Below are positions 33,557 through 45,009 of a DNA stretch of 64,000 nt, one piece after another. A model generated the notes under the pieces. It was not told the origin of the DNA and searched no databases. It saw only the letters and a program-made list of their open reading frames with translations. This DNA is from Ipomoea triloba. Taxonomy: Eukaryota; Streptophyta; Magnoliopsida; Solanales; Convolvulaceae. The position numbers were made by a program, and so were the translations under genes. How positions within the stretch are numbered: the first letter of the stretch is position 1; every line of letters begins with the position of its first letter. Location: positions 12,126,297-12,190,296 of the forward strand of contig NC_044927.1 in NCBI RefSeq assembly GCF_003576645.1, given 5' to 3'.

Positions 33557-34595
33557 TAAAAGTATTACATTTTTCCTCAAAAGTATTATATTTTTCCTTT
33601 TAAGGGAAACATTACTTATTATAGAAAATGTAATACTTTTGATGAAAAATATAATACTTTTACATCAAAATACAAAATTATTATGGAGTACTATACATTT
33701 TTCTTCAAAAATATTACATTTTTCCTTATAAGTGACAAAATTTATATTCCTAATTAGTATTACATTTGAGCATATAAGTATGACATTTGTGTATATAAGT
33801 ATGACATTTGCATGTTAGTTCAACCCGATCCGATCCGTCTCACGAATCTTGGTCTCACACAAGTGTGACCCTTACTTAAAATGCTCTTGTATAACAAGAA
33901 CAAGAACAACAACAATAATAATAATAATAATAATTCGCAAGTTGGCAACACACACTAGTTAGCAGTCTTGAGATACACAAGAACTAAAGAATTTTGTATT
34001 TAAAAAAAAATGAGATTCGGAAGAGGTTCTATACCAAGGGGAATGAAGAACCTTGTTTCTTCGTCGCTCACTATATTCCAAAGAAAGTAAAAGATATCAT
34101 TAACAAACACAAGCATTTGCATCATTATATTCAAAGCGTGCAAATGAAGCATTAATCAATGCAGTGCACCCTCCATCCAGCCATTGCTTACCCAACCTGA
34201 TCGAACAAAAGAATAAAGATGCTGAATAAATTAATTAGCATTTCAGACTGAAGCAGTTGAGTTCAGTCAATGCACTCTAAACACCACCCAAAAAATCACA
34301 TGCCTATTAAATCACAACAATAGCTTCAAACCTGTGGTTGCAATTTACATTTACACATAACTTGCAGGTCCCATAAAAGCATCACTATGCACTTTTTTTG
34401 ACTGCAAAACACAAAAAGAATAATACCTAAAACAAAATTAGGTACCAATATAAAGTGTCCTGCGAGCTCGGTACACCACCTAAATGGGGCAGAGGTCATC
34501 TGATGCAATGGAAACCCTATAGCTGACTGCATTGATAGTGGGCAAGATTCTCAGGAGACTGATGTGCCAAAAAGTCCTTTGCCTATCACTCACAG

Positions 34596-37500
34596 TCAAT
34601 GTTTTAGAGTGGAGGATGGTCGGGACTTGTTAATCTTCTCGTCCTGCGAGGATGGAGGCTGTAACGTGGAAGATGAGATGGCAGCATGGTATGAAGATGA
34701 TGCAAGTTGTGCAAGTGCTGGAACAGCACCACCTGTAGGCAGGTTTATTACCAATGTACATCAAGTCAGATAGGGAACATTGAAGTGGACAGTGGAAACG
34801 TAAAGACTAGTGCTGGGCTGACTTCAGTCAAAGTCAATATTTTTTAATGAGGCTAAAATTCAAGTTTGTCATATTTCATCTTAATTCCAAAGGATGAGAA
34901 AGGCAATAGTTTAGGCCAATGCAGTTTTATAATGATATTATTATACAAATAAATATTTACCCCATATCTTTTTTATATACAAAAGGCTAAAGACTGCCAG
35001 CTTGCAAGCTTTTGGTCCAAACCTTAACTAGTTCAAATTTGATGATAGTATGATGCAAGCAAATGCAACAGTGGATCAGTTTTGTGGTCCTCAAAATGAA
35101 GTAGATGTCTTTGGAATCTCAGCAGTCCTGGGGGAATGTTACTTGAGTTCTACAGTGTTTGAGGAAAAATATACAGAGGAGTCCAACATTCATGTCAGAG
35201 TCCAAAGGAGGCTTTAACTTCGAATCTAGTGTCAATGAAAATGTTCTTTTTAACATAAACCCCTCATTTTATTTATTTACTTTTGCCTTTACTTATAGTA
35301 CCCATCCCCACCAAACAAATCCATGTGACTGAGGGATTTGATTAAATAGGAATAAATTTAACTCAATATAAGACGTTTAGGAAATGTAAACAAGCCAACT
35401 ACTAAAACTTGCAATTGTGGAAAAAGCAACTTATTACCTGCCAATCCTGCACATGCCGATGAGAAAACAATAACAGGTGGAGCCTGCAACCACGAAATAA
35501 TGCATCAGAAGAATTCTTCGACTGTACCAAAAGAATCACAGGGAAGCAAAGATGAACTTTAAATTATACTAGAACAGAAAGTTAAAAATAAAAACAAAGA
35601 AACCTAGAACAGAAAGTTAAAAACAAAAACAAAGAAAACTTGACTAAGTCTTCGTTCCCACAGCAGGAAATGAACCATATTTGATATTCCTACCAAAAAG
35701 TAATTGAGGGTTATTATTAATGGAGCCCATATCTTGCCAACACAAATACCCTTCCCCCCCCCCCCCCCCCCCCCCCACAGACACTCAACATAAAGATTAT
35801 CACTCCCAGAGGATAACAATGTTTCCCCAGGCAATGGAGGGCAAGAAATGACAGCACGTCAGAATGCAGGGAGAGAAACTGTGCTATATGTCAAGTCAGA
35901 AAGAGGTGAAAAAAATCAAGGTTATCAAGGCGGACTTTTTAGGCGAGATGCCGTCGACCGCCTAGGCGTTGCCTAGGCGATGAGTAATATATATATTCAG
36001 ATTTACACCAATTAATATTAAATGTCAAATGCCATATTAATATTCCTTGAAACTTGTATTGCATTGGGCAACCCAAAAGTTCATTGAGACTTGTTCCTTG
36101 AGACTTGCACTATATTGGGCAGCTCAAGAGTCCTTTCTTTTTCTTTTTTTCTTTTTGAGTCCTTCTTTCTATGTATGTATATATATACACACAGAGGCAT
36201 AGAAAAATCAGACTACATATGTACAGGGAAAATATAGAATATCCAGCTTTCAACCTCTAAACTGGGATCGGAGGTAAAAGTCAGTGCTTGGGCTAGGTTT
36301 AGGGAGCAGCGGCGACACCACGAAAAGAAGTCCGGTCGCCATCGGAGGGCTCACGCGCCGTCACGCGCCACCATCTCCGAACTGCTCCGCCGTCACGCGC
36401 CGGCGCGTGCGGTTGTTTCCGGCGACTTCGCCGGCCGTTTTGTTCTAGGCGAGGCGAGCAGATTAGGCGGTCGTTGTCGACCGCCCAGACGCCTAGGCGA
36501 CGCCTTGATAACACTGAAAAAAATAACTGGCAGACTGAAAAAGTTTACCCCAACAAGGAAATGTAACCACATTGGGCCTTTAATCCATCTTCGAACAATA
36601 GGCATCACTGGAAGGTCATAAAAAGATGAGATAAAAACATTAAAAATCAGTGTAAAATTCATAATCCTTATTAGTAGAGAATAGAGATGAAGATTGTATA
36701 GAAACCACAATCCTTCAAGTAGAACACAGAAGATGTGTGATATTCAGATATTCAAATAAATATTCTTAGATAAAGAGATATGGTCCAAAAGAAATTCATA
36801 ATAAGAGCATCAACCACACAACTCAAAATATTTTCTAACAATTTGGTGATCCAAAAGAATTTGATACATTCAACAGTGTAAACACATCCTCAATTCTGCA
36901 CAAAATACTATGGAGCTATAATCCGGTAATCCCAGCTCACCATGAAACCAATATAACTATAAAGTTTTGGCTAGAAACCTACAACTTAATTTTAAATATA
37001 GAGTTGCAAATACATAGCTCAAAGCATACTCTAAAGAGATGCCTAAAATAACCAGTAAAGCCAATGTATAGTGGGGAGTATATCCCACATCAAGGTTTGC
37101 CAGAATTTTCCTCAAACCAATTGTAGAACTACAAGGAAATTTTCATTGTATTGCATTTAAATTTACATAAATCAAGCATACTCAATTTTGCCCTGCCCTC
37201 ATTCTCTAACTAGTTATTTTATTGCTTATAATAAAAGTAGGTCCCTGTTTCCTACTTGAATCAACTATAAGTGACAATACTAATAACGATACTTTAATAG
37301 TTTAATGATAACATATATCCTGATCACCTTTTGCTTCTTATGTGTCTAGGATCAATTTTTGTTACCTTGACAACTGAATTCACATAACATCCATCAGATC
37401 ATATACAACCAATAAAATTAACAAATTGGAAAATGATGTTTAATAACACCTAAGTGATCACTGTAGTCATAAGCTAGATGAAGATAGTAACAACAAAGTT

Positions 37501-37920
37501 ACATGGTGAGCATCATTACCATGGTTGAAGCCATAAAATGCACTTGTTGTGCCGCCAACAGCAGTACCAATCTAGCTCATCCCAGTACAATAAAATCATA
37601 ACATAAACAAAAAGAAAAAAAAAAATTAATCAAATAAGAGATATAAACTAGGGCTGTATACACGCATGTATATAATGGTAAATTAGTACCATAGAAAAGC
37701 TGTCTCTGATCAAAGGTGGAACTGTCCACTCGCTAGTCTCCTGACAGATTATCAGAATACTACATCAAAATTTCATGAAAAATTTATGCTGCAAAAGGAA
37801 TAAATGAAGAGAAATTTTGCAAGAATTTACCATTTCATTGGAAAGAGGACCAGCGCAATGGGAACATCTCATGCTACTCTTAGAGCTAGGGTTTGATTGC
37901 ATCATTGTCTTCTTCTCCAT
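34596..37920 (-). CDS. Small membrane protein of unknown function (144 aa), six exons
   Basis: Six short exons joined by GT-AG introns: 37920-37831, 37740-37690, 37571-37520, 36607-36549, 35483-35438 and 34732-34596. They encode 144 residues beginning MEKKTMMQSNPSSK and ending STLKH. Features: a CSHC pair at 19-22; a glycine/small-residue stretch GTAVGGTTSAFYGF (49-62); a conserved-looking core VMPIVRRWIKGPMWLHFLVG (65-84); a second hydrophobic Gly/Ala segment (APPVIVFSSACAGLAGGAVP, 85-104); and a Ser-rich polar end. I recall similar uncharacterised proteins in other plants but know no function; the small-residue helices suggest a membrane protein. A 5' UTR intron is likely (donor at 38193, acceptor near 37952). 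Introns 3 and 4 are large; intron 4 holds an inverted-repeat element and a poly-C tract. Confidence 0.8.
35756..35777. repeat. Poly-C homopolymer
   Basis: A run of about 22 C inside intron 4 of the 144-residue protein gene. Such runs are prone to length error in sequencing. It produces a poly-Gly frame on the minus strand that is not a gene. Confidence 0.85.
35919..36514. mobile_element. GC-rich inverted-repeat element (TTATCAAGGCG ends) in intron 4
   Basis: Left end TTATCAAGGCGGACTTTTTA, right end GACGCCTTGATAA. Both subterminal parts carry CGCCTAGGCG words (CCGCCTAGGCGTTGCCTAGG at about 35960; CGCCCAGACGCCTAGGCGAC at about 36482), and a GC-rich segment near the right end contains CGCCGTCACGCGCC. 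It is a relative of the elements at 12871 and 33127, about 0.6 kb. No TSD was resolved. The GC-rich frame at 36299-36514 (minus) is not regarded as a gene. Confidence 0.65.
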
Positions 37921-37950
37921 TCACTCATCCACGGGCAAGACGCATATGAT

Positions 37951-38430
37951 TCTACAGAAACTGAGAATTTCTCCGTAACAATTAGCAAGGTCGAAAAACC
38001 AATTGACATTTCGACCGTACAAAAATTTACAATCTGATAAAATCACAGAAATATTACAAATATTTCTCTGACTGGGGACGGCTGCTCTCCAAAAAGTGTT
38101 TGATCAACTAAAGCATAGAAAATCTGATAGAAGTAAAACTCTACAAATGTTTATAACTGCAGTTTTAACAATTTCAAGTCCTGAATAACAAACCTGTCGC
38201 TGTAATTCTGTTGCAGCAAGCCAGCAAACATAAGCCTTGGGCAGAGAGACCGTAGACGAGGGAGAAGTGTCGAGGGACTGAGGGGCAGTGAGCTGTGAGC
38301 GTGAGGCAATGAGGGGCAGAGTCGTAGAGACCGGAGAACCGTCGTACGTCGTCTGTAAGCGGTGGAATGGTGGAATGGTGGAATGGAGAAGCAGACGCGG
38401 AGAAGCAGACGCGCAGAAGCCAGAAGCGAG
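37951..38430 (-). promoter_or_regulatory. Likely 5' UTR and promoter of the 144-residue protein gene
   Basis: Minus-strand sequence GAATTACAGCGACAG|GTTTGT gives a donor at 38193, and TTTCTGTAG|AATC gives an acceptor at 37953-37952, a plausible leader intron. GC-rich sequence (38200-38420) just upstream fits a transcription start. A 7-codon upstream reading frame starts shortly before the main ATG. Inferred from splice signals only. Confidence 0.4.
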
Positions 38431-38527
38431 GGAATGAATGGATTAGGGGATTTAGGGCTATGCTATTTTGTGTTTTCTATTTTGGAGTAACTAAAAGTTT
38501 GAAAAGTTATAATGTAGAAGTTGAAAA

Positions 38528-39694
38528 GACCAAATTGTCATTTTGGTCTACTGACTATAAGGCCTTCCCCAATAAGGGGATCTTTCACATTTTTTAAGAA
38601 AAGTAGGTTGAGGTGGAAGGGAGAGAAGGAAGAGAGAGAGTGTCAGCATACCTTGCAGGAGGAAGAGATTTTGGAACAGTAATGTAGTCCCATTGGATGA
38701 AGAAGTGAGGCGCAGTTGGGCGGGCGCTTGCAGTTTTTCTTCCACCTCATTTTCTCTTTCCTAATCACGCTCACAAAATCTCCTCAAAATCTACACCAAA
38801 TTTCTAACTATTGGAGAAGGCCTAAGGGTTCTCTTAATTGCAGTGTACGATTTTTAAAAGTGTTAATTGCATACCCTGACTATTCAATTTTTGTCAATTT
38901 TGGTCACTCCGGCCAATTTACCGGTCAAATTCGCCGGAAAATCCTAAAACCTAAAATAATGAGGGTATTTTAGTCATTTCACATCTTTTTCCTTCTTCTC
39001 CGGCGAATCCCTCCTTTCTTCTTCTTTTCCGGCGAACCAAAATGACTTTTCCGACGGACCACTGATGTAGCTGTTGTGGTCTCGTCGGGGATAAGGTCAC
39101 TGGTGACCAAAGGCCGTTGGGTGCAGGAACTTGTTTAGTATACCTTGGCCTGCATTTATAGCCGACGATAGCATTTACTTCATCAATGGAGTTCTCCACC
39201 TTCGAGCTGAGCTAACTATTCGACCCAACGACGTACTCGGAGACTAACAAAATGCATCGTCTGACTACCGTAATTTCTTTCCTTTTTCCTATTGACTTCA
39301 AACACAGGACAGGTGCGGAGCTTTACATATAGTGACTTTTAATGGTTTTAAACTAAAATTTCTAATGCAGAGCTCTACCGTAACAAAATGCAGAGCTTTC
39401 CTTCTAATGGTGACTTTTAAAAAGCCATAAAGCTAAAATTTTCCTTAGGATTTTGGTTATACAGTGACTGGTTGATGTATAGTGCCGGAGAAGAAGAACA
39501 TACATGTGAAATTACTAAAATACCCTTCATTATTTTAGGGTTTAGGAAATTCCGGCGAATTTGACCGGCAATTGCCTGAGTGACCAAAATTGACAAAAAT
39601 TTAATAGTCAGGGTATGCAATTAACACTTTTTAAAGTTGTGGATTGCAATTAAGATGACCCCTATAGTCAGTGGACCAAAATGACAATTTGCTC
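38528..39694. mobile_element. Long-TIR MULE-type element with 9-bp TSD, possible Pack-MULE
   Basis: 1,167 bp. Left GACCAAATTGTCATTTTGGT, right (complement) GAGCAAATTGTCATTTTGGT. Identical TSD AGTTGAAAA at 38519-38527 and 39695-39703. The arms extend inward (TTAATTGCATACCCTGACTA and complement; TTCGCCGGAAAATCC and complement). The unique centre, about 39020-39400, is less AT-rich and could be captured DNA, but no protein was recognised. A Tourist-like element is inserted in the left arm. Confidence 0.85.
38561..38822. mobile_element. Tourist-like (PIF/Harbinger) MITE nested in the element above
   Basis: 262 bp, starting GGCCTTCCCCAATA and ending TATTGGAGAAGGCC, flanked by the 3-bp TSD TAA (38558-38560 and 38823-38825). 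Removing it restores CTGACTATAAGGGTTCTCTTAATTGC, which corresponds to the matching arm on the other side. TAA/TTA TSDs and GGCCTTCTCC-type ends are typical of this superfamily. Confidence 0.85.
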
Positions 39695-39703
39695 AGTTGA
39701 AAA

Positions 39704-40117
39704 TTAAAGAGTTGTTGAGTTGTTATGCTTAAAAGTGTTTGGTAAAATTAGTTTTTTGATAAAATGATAAATGTAAAAAAACTAAAAAAGGATATTTTCA
39801 TAAAATTTAAATAGTTTTAAATTTAAATAGGTTTGTTTAGTGGTGAGCAACCGACTGACCAAAAAAAACAAATAACCAACCATGGATTTTGACTGTCATA
39901 ACCGACCGGAACTGACCGAATGAAATACTGTAACTGACCGTTGGTTTTGATCGGTTACCAAATAACTGAAAGTACACATATATTCAACAATTAATACATA
40001 TGCTATTATATATTTATATATCAATCTAGCAGAATGAGTTAAAATATTCATTTACCTACTTAACAATAAATATTAACAGTAAATACTAAATATATTAACT
40101 AAATAACATATTAACAA
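39704..40117. other. Gene-free AT-rich flank
   Basis: AT-rich sequence with a diverged repeat of the phrase AACCGACCG/GACTGACC (39848-39950). No gene or terminal repeats were recognised. Confidence 0.55.
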
Positions 40118-40264
40118 TCTACACTTATAATAAGAGCCAATAATGTTAGACCCCTAACTGGAACTAAAAAAATGTTGGTGTAATAGTCTGCTATAACATA
40201 TTGTACTTTGTGTTCTTCTTATTGTGCAACCTCCAATTAAATTCCTAATATATCCTAATCTTTT

Positions 40265-40412
40265 ATAATTTTACCAAATTCTTTCTGTTAAATATAACGG
40301 AAGTTTATAATTTTACCAAATTCTTTCTGTTAAATATAACGGAAGTTTAACATTAAATTCTTTAGGCAATGTTAAATATAACGGAAGTTTAACATTAAAT
40401 TCTTTAGGCAAT
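40265..40412. repeat. Two adjacent 42-bp tandem duplications
   Basis: ATAATTTTACCAAATTCTTT begins at 40265 and 40307. The overlapping unit GTTAAATATAACGGAAGTTT begins at 40329 and 40371. Both have period 42 and share the TAACGGAAGTTTA core, so the array grew in two staggered steps. Confidence 0.8.
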
Positions 40413-40573
40413 TTGTTTCTTTATTGCAGTTTTCAAACAAATTGGCAATATTCTATAATACAATTCAGTATAGATTACTAACTTAAAATTAGAATATTGA
40501 AGTCTTAATAGGATTCTATAATACAATTTTGTATAGATTCCTAACTAAACCATTATTTTACCCAAAACAACAG

Positions 40574-40580
40574 TATATAA
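40574..40580 (+). promoter_or_regulatory. TATA box upstream of RPA-like fragment
   Basis: TATATAA followed by a pyrimidine-rich leader (ACCCCTCCCCTTCTCAC), about 360 bp before the first ATG at 40936. A plausible core promoter carried by the Helitron. Confidence 0.45.
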
Positions 40581-40935
40581 ACCCCTCCCCTTCTCACTGG
40601 TATTCACCCAAAACTAAACCTAACATATTTTGCAACACACCATCTACTTGACATTTTATAGGTATGATTGTCAAAATATTATCATGCTAATTCTATTATT
40701 TGTATTTGTACTCATAATGATTACAGTTTAAAAAAAATCAATAATGGTACACTCATTAATTAGTATAACGTCAATATCGTTATGTAAATATATCTATTGT
40801 ATAATCTGTTCATCTATACTTGTATCCTTGTATGTAATGTTGTAGTTCTCATTATATTCCTCTATAATCTACACATTTTAGTTACTCCTAACTCCCTAAT
40901 CTATCATAAACTTAATTGATATTGACACAAAAACT

Positions 40936-41066
40936 ATGGGCTGGAGTTGTACAGTTCATGTCATTAAGAAAAACGAACCAAAAAACGTTATTGGAACGCC
41001 TGAGAAAAAGTATATGCTCATCGTACTTGAGGATCAAACAGTAAGTAAATAGTAAAAAACTTCTCC

Positions 41067-41111
<45 letters not shown>

Positions 41112-41414
41112 TTTTATCATTATTAGTATTATTATTATTATGAAGATGCTCTCATTCACCACCAACATCATTGTAAATGCTATATCTAAATGCAAGGAAC
41201 TCATGTTCAATCAATAGTGTTTGATAATGACATTAGAACGTATGATATCACTTTACAAACCAACAAATGGTACATCATCTCAAATGTCATTGTCAAACAT
41301 GTCCGGACGAACTATAAAGTACTTGATCACAAATACAATTACACATGGATTTTAAATGGTCGGACCGGTGTCCAAACAAGTGACAATGATGACATGTCAT
41401 TTGCTCCCATTTAA
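40936..41414 (+). pseudogene. RPA1-like N-terminal OB-fold fragment (DUF223 type)
   Basis: Exon 1 (40936-41040) starts MGWSCTVHVIKKNEP and ends YMLIVLEDQT at a GTAAGT donor. The second part (about 41195-41414) reads GTHVQSIVFDNDIRTYDITL...ISNVIVKHVRTNY...WILNGRTGV and stops at 41412-41414. This matches the first OB-fold of RPA 70-kDa-like proteins found in plant genomes and Helitrons. The only acceptor in place (AAATGCAAG|GA) joins the exons out of frame by one base, and a stop precedes it, so it is probably broken. The rest of RPA1 is absent. Single-stranded DNA binding would be the ancestral role. Confidence 0.65.
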
Positions 41415-41638
41415 GTGGTTTATTTGTTTCTACTTACTTTAGTTGCAATAGGTATTTACAATTTCGTTATGTTTTATTAAAATATATAAGCATCTAGACT
41501 ATTTCTTTGATTTTTATTAATTTAGCATTTTTTTCCTCTCTCATTATTATATGACTACTTTAACTAATTAAGAAACACTAATTTAAAAATACGCATTTGA
41601 CATTGGTTTAATCGCGCAACGCGCGTGTGATAACTAGT

Positions 41639-42211
41639 AAATCAATAAATATTAACTATGTTGACACAGAAAATTTGAACCCGACAAATAGACCGATAAA
41701 ATTATTATTAGGCTTAATTCTAAAATTAATGAGTTGTGGATACAAATTATTATATATCACCACCATACATAAATTTTGAAATTTAAATATTTTTTTCAAT
41801 AGTGCTTCCAAACAGATTGTTGTGCTTATGTGAAATACTTACTATTATTCAAAATGGTCAATGTTGTATTTATAGAGTTCTCAAACACGCCAAATACGTA
41901 GGGATCCGTGGTTTGCACATGATGTTCATTGTTTGTGCTCTTGTTTTCTGCATTGTGAAAGACCATTAACAAAATTATCTATCGATGTTTGTCATACATA
42001 TTAAACAAAAAAACACATAGGAACTATAAAAAAACTCTATATCTAAAATAAGCAAGCATGATATATTATACTTATAAAAAAAATTATATATTTTGCACAC
42101 ATTATCTTATAAAATTATATGAAATATTTTTCACACATTGTATTATAAAATTTTAGACTATATATTTATAGACTACAAATTTAGAAATATATATGTAATA
42201 TTTATATCTGT

Positions 42212-42255
<44 letters not shown>

Positions 42256-42324
42256 TGATACCATTAACCATTATATATGTAATATTTATATCTGTGTGTA
42301 TATGTAATATTTATATCTGTGTGC

Positions 42325-42368
<44 letters not shown>

Positions 42369-45009
42369 AAAATGAAATATCAGATATAGCATCCGTAGTC
42401 TTCATTTTGGATCTCCCAGACTGCACATCTCTTCCTCTCTACTCCTACCTCAATTTCTCTACTCCTATAAAAGAATATCTGTAACTCTATCAAGCCAGAT
42501 CTGTAATCCATGCCTATATCCCTCAAACTCGCGGTAACCGACAGACCATCCATGTTAATCGGCGACTTGAGGTACCGATTAAATTAGCAAAGTGTAGAAA
42601 AGGGTTTTGGTGGAAGACGAAGAACAATGAACTAGTAAGTTTCTGTTCAAATTGTATTTAGTTTTTAGTTCGTAGATCTACGATTTCCGACAAATCTTAG
42701 TGAAATGCATGTGTTTTCTTTGTTAACTTGCAGGTTTCTTTTTCTGTTACTTCTAGTGAGAAAAAATACTACGGACGACTGGACTATGTACTGATCAGCT
42801 TAGATTTACAGTGAAAATGGAGTTTCTACCTAAATTATTTGGTAATTTTTCAATTCATTTTGTTTTGAGTTTGACTCCAGTACCAAATTTGCCCTAATTA
42901 ACAAAATTTGTAATTTGTCTTACCTACTGACAATCATTTCAGTTTATTCCTCAATTAGAAGGTAAATTTCACCAGAAATTTGTATTAAGTTGGCGTAAAG
43001 CTAATAAATTGCCCAAACTGACGAAATTTGAAATTTGTCTAACAAACTGAAGTTGATTTCAGTTTGTAGATACAATAGAAGGTAATAGATTAATGAACTT
43101 TGACTACAATAGTTGTTGTGCCATCAAATTTAGGACTGCACTTGTGTTTCTAGCTAAATGGTAATATAAAGTCCATATGTTTTAATTTAGCTAACCTACT
43201 GAACTCTGTAATCTGCAATGTAATTATAACACTTAGCTTCAAAGATATTTGCACTCTAAATATCATGTAAAAGAATAAAGGTGAGTACCTTTCTCATTAG
43301 ATGGATGTTTCCTTTTAGTGCCTATGACCCCTGATTTGGTGAGCTTCCTCATGCTTGAAATTGCTAATTAGTTTTTCTGTGTCTCATGTACAGTGAATAA
43401 GTAGTATTTATATTGGAGTAAAAAGCAATATTAATGAGTGGGGCTTTTAGTTTTCCAGAATGACATTGGAATACTAAATGACTTACAGGAGATTAATGAT
43501 GTTAGCTCCATAATGATGATGAACTTTATGTGTAAGAAACTAATTACACTGATACTTAGGATTGATAATTTTTAACTGAAATTATCAATTAATTGTTAAT
43601 TTAGTATACTACTTGGCAGCGTTACAAAATCATTTTAAAGCTCTATCTCATGAATAATTCAATTAAATGTAAACATTTTATTATGAACTTTATCTATTTT
43701 TTAATATTTATCCACTGAGATTTGGTCATGCATTGGAATTTCTAATTGTTGATGTCACTATGTCAGTTTATATGCTAAGGATGAATCAAGAACACAACTG
43801 ACATACTCTCAGTGGAGCCGAGAGATAAGTCACCTAAACTATTTTTAATTAGTTATTAATTCTAATGTGAGATTAATGTTTTTTCTTGTAGTAATAGAAG
43901 AGCATGTAGTTATTTTCTTGATTTACAATTTGTGTAAATGTAGGAGAAAGCAATTTACATTCATGATGTGCATAAGTCCTTATATTTTGTGGTAATATAA
44001 AACATATAGTGATTTAGTATTTGTGTAAATCAATCGTAGAAGGACATTTACAGTCATGATGTGCTAAGTAAAATTATTTTTGATAATTTTAAAGTTTGGA
44101 TACTACCATCCCATAAATTTCCATAAAAAAGATATAAGTAAAGTTTGTATACTACCATCTCACACTGTGTAGAGCATTGTCAGATGTTAGTTTCTATTTG
44201 TTTATATAGTTTGGTCATGCATTGGAATTTCTAATTGTTGGTGTCACTATGTCAGTTTATATGCTAAGGATGAATCAAGAACACAACTGACATACTGTTA
44301 GTGGAGCCGAGAGATAAGTCACTTGTACCTATTCTTAATTAGTTATTAATTCCAATGTGAGATTAATTTTTTCGAGCATGTAGTGATTGTCTTGATTTAA
44401 AATTTGAGTGAATGTAGGAGAATTTGTTGATCTAGTATTTCTGTAAATCAATCGTAGAAGGACATTTACAGTCATGATGTGCTAAGTTCTTTTATTTTGG
44501 AGTAATATAAGAGAATATAGTGATTTTATTGATTTAGAATTTGTGTAAAACTAAAGATAATTAAAACAGTGAACTAAACAAATACTAAAGATAAGAAACA
44601 TTGAATACATTCCTAATAATTCAATCTAATATTGTATATCTATAGAGAACTGCACTACATACTTAGTGTATACAGTCTTGCTAGGTTATAGCAGTACTCC
44701 AAGCTTCTACTTTAGTTCTCCTGCCCTTACACCTTGAATCCTGCAACAATGAAAAAAAAATTCCAACAGTGGTTTTGTCAAACAATCCACATTTTTTTAA
44801 TGTGGTTCATGTTATACTTCATCCAATTCCATGTTAGGGTTTAACCTGCAACAATTTTTTTTAATACAAAAATCATAAGGAATAACATAGTTCACCAATA
44901 CCCAAATTTGGGTGTACAGTTTAAAACAGAAAGCAACACCACAAACAAAACATAAGTGTCATACACCATAGTAACACAATTGTCCATCAAAAACACTCAT
45001 AGAAAACAA
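41639..45009. other. Gene-free region with TA microsatellites and a 489-bp direct duplication
   Basis: TA runs lie at about 42215-42250 and 42330-42362, separated by repeats of TAATATTTATATCTGTGTG. 42400-42650 has a leader-like stretch ending in TGAACTAG|TAAG. TTGGTCATGCATTGGAATTT starts at 43722 and 44211; the following ~190 bp, including GGAGCCGAGAGATAAGTCAC, are duplicated with a few changes. Several other phrases (AGAAGGACATTTACAGTCATGATGTGCTAAG) also recur. No protein was recognised; it could be the 3' flank of the RPA-like gene's repeat. Confidence 0.5.

Larger units (their letters stand above)
31522..33871. mobile_element. TTGTGTGAG element, copy C, hosting two later insertions
   Basis: The left end GGCAAAAACTTGTGTGAGGC and the right end CTCACACAAGTGTGACCC belong to one element, now 2.35 kb apart. 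Direct repeats TTACTTAAAA (31512-31521 and 33872-33881) flank the whole. Between the halves lie a LINE fragment (about 31672-33082) and a GC-rich element (33127-33556). The element's own sequence resumes after each, in the order seen in copy A (GTTACTTATAA; then TACTTTTACATTTCGATTTA; then AGTATTACATTTTTCC). Confidence 0.85.
40118..41637 (+). mobile_element. 1.5-kb Helitron carrying an RPA-like OB-fold fragment
   Basis: Right end: hairpin CGCGC-AAC-GCGCG (41613-41625), then CTAG (41634-41637) followed by T, a Helitron 3' terminus. Left end proposed at 40118, TCTACACTTATAATAAGAGC, preceded by A; this fits the TC start and insertion between A and T. The closed site would read AACAATAAATC. It contains tandem 42-bp repeats (40265-40412), a TATA box at 40574 and an RPA-like gene fragment. 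The 3' end is strong; the 5' end is inferred. Confidence 0.7.

Noticed and set aside
36299..36710. Two GC-rich minus-strand frames (71 and 105 codons)
   Set aside because: They run through the inverted-repeat element and across an exon of the 144-residue gene in part; the exon frame itself is accounted for by the spliced model.
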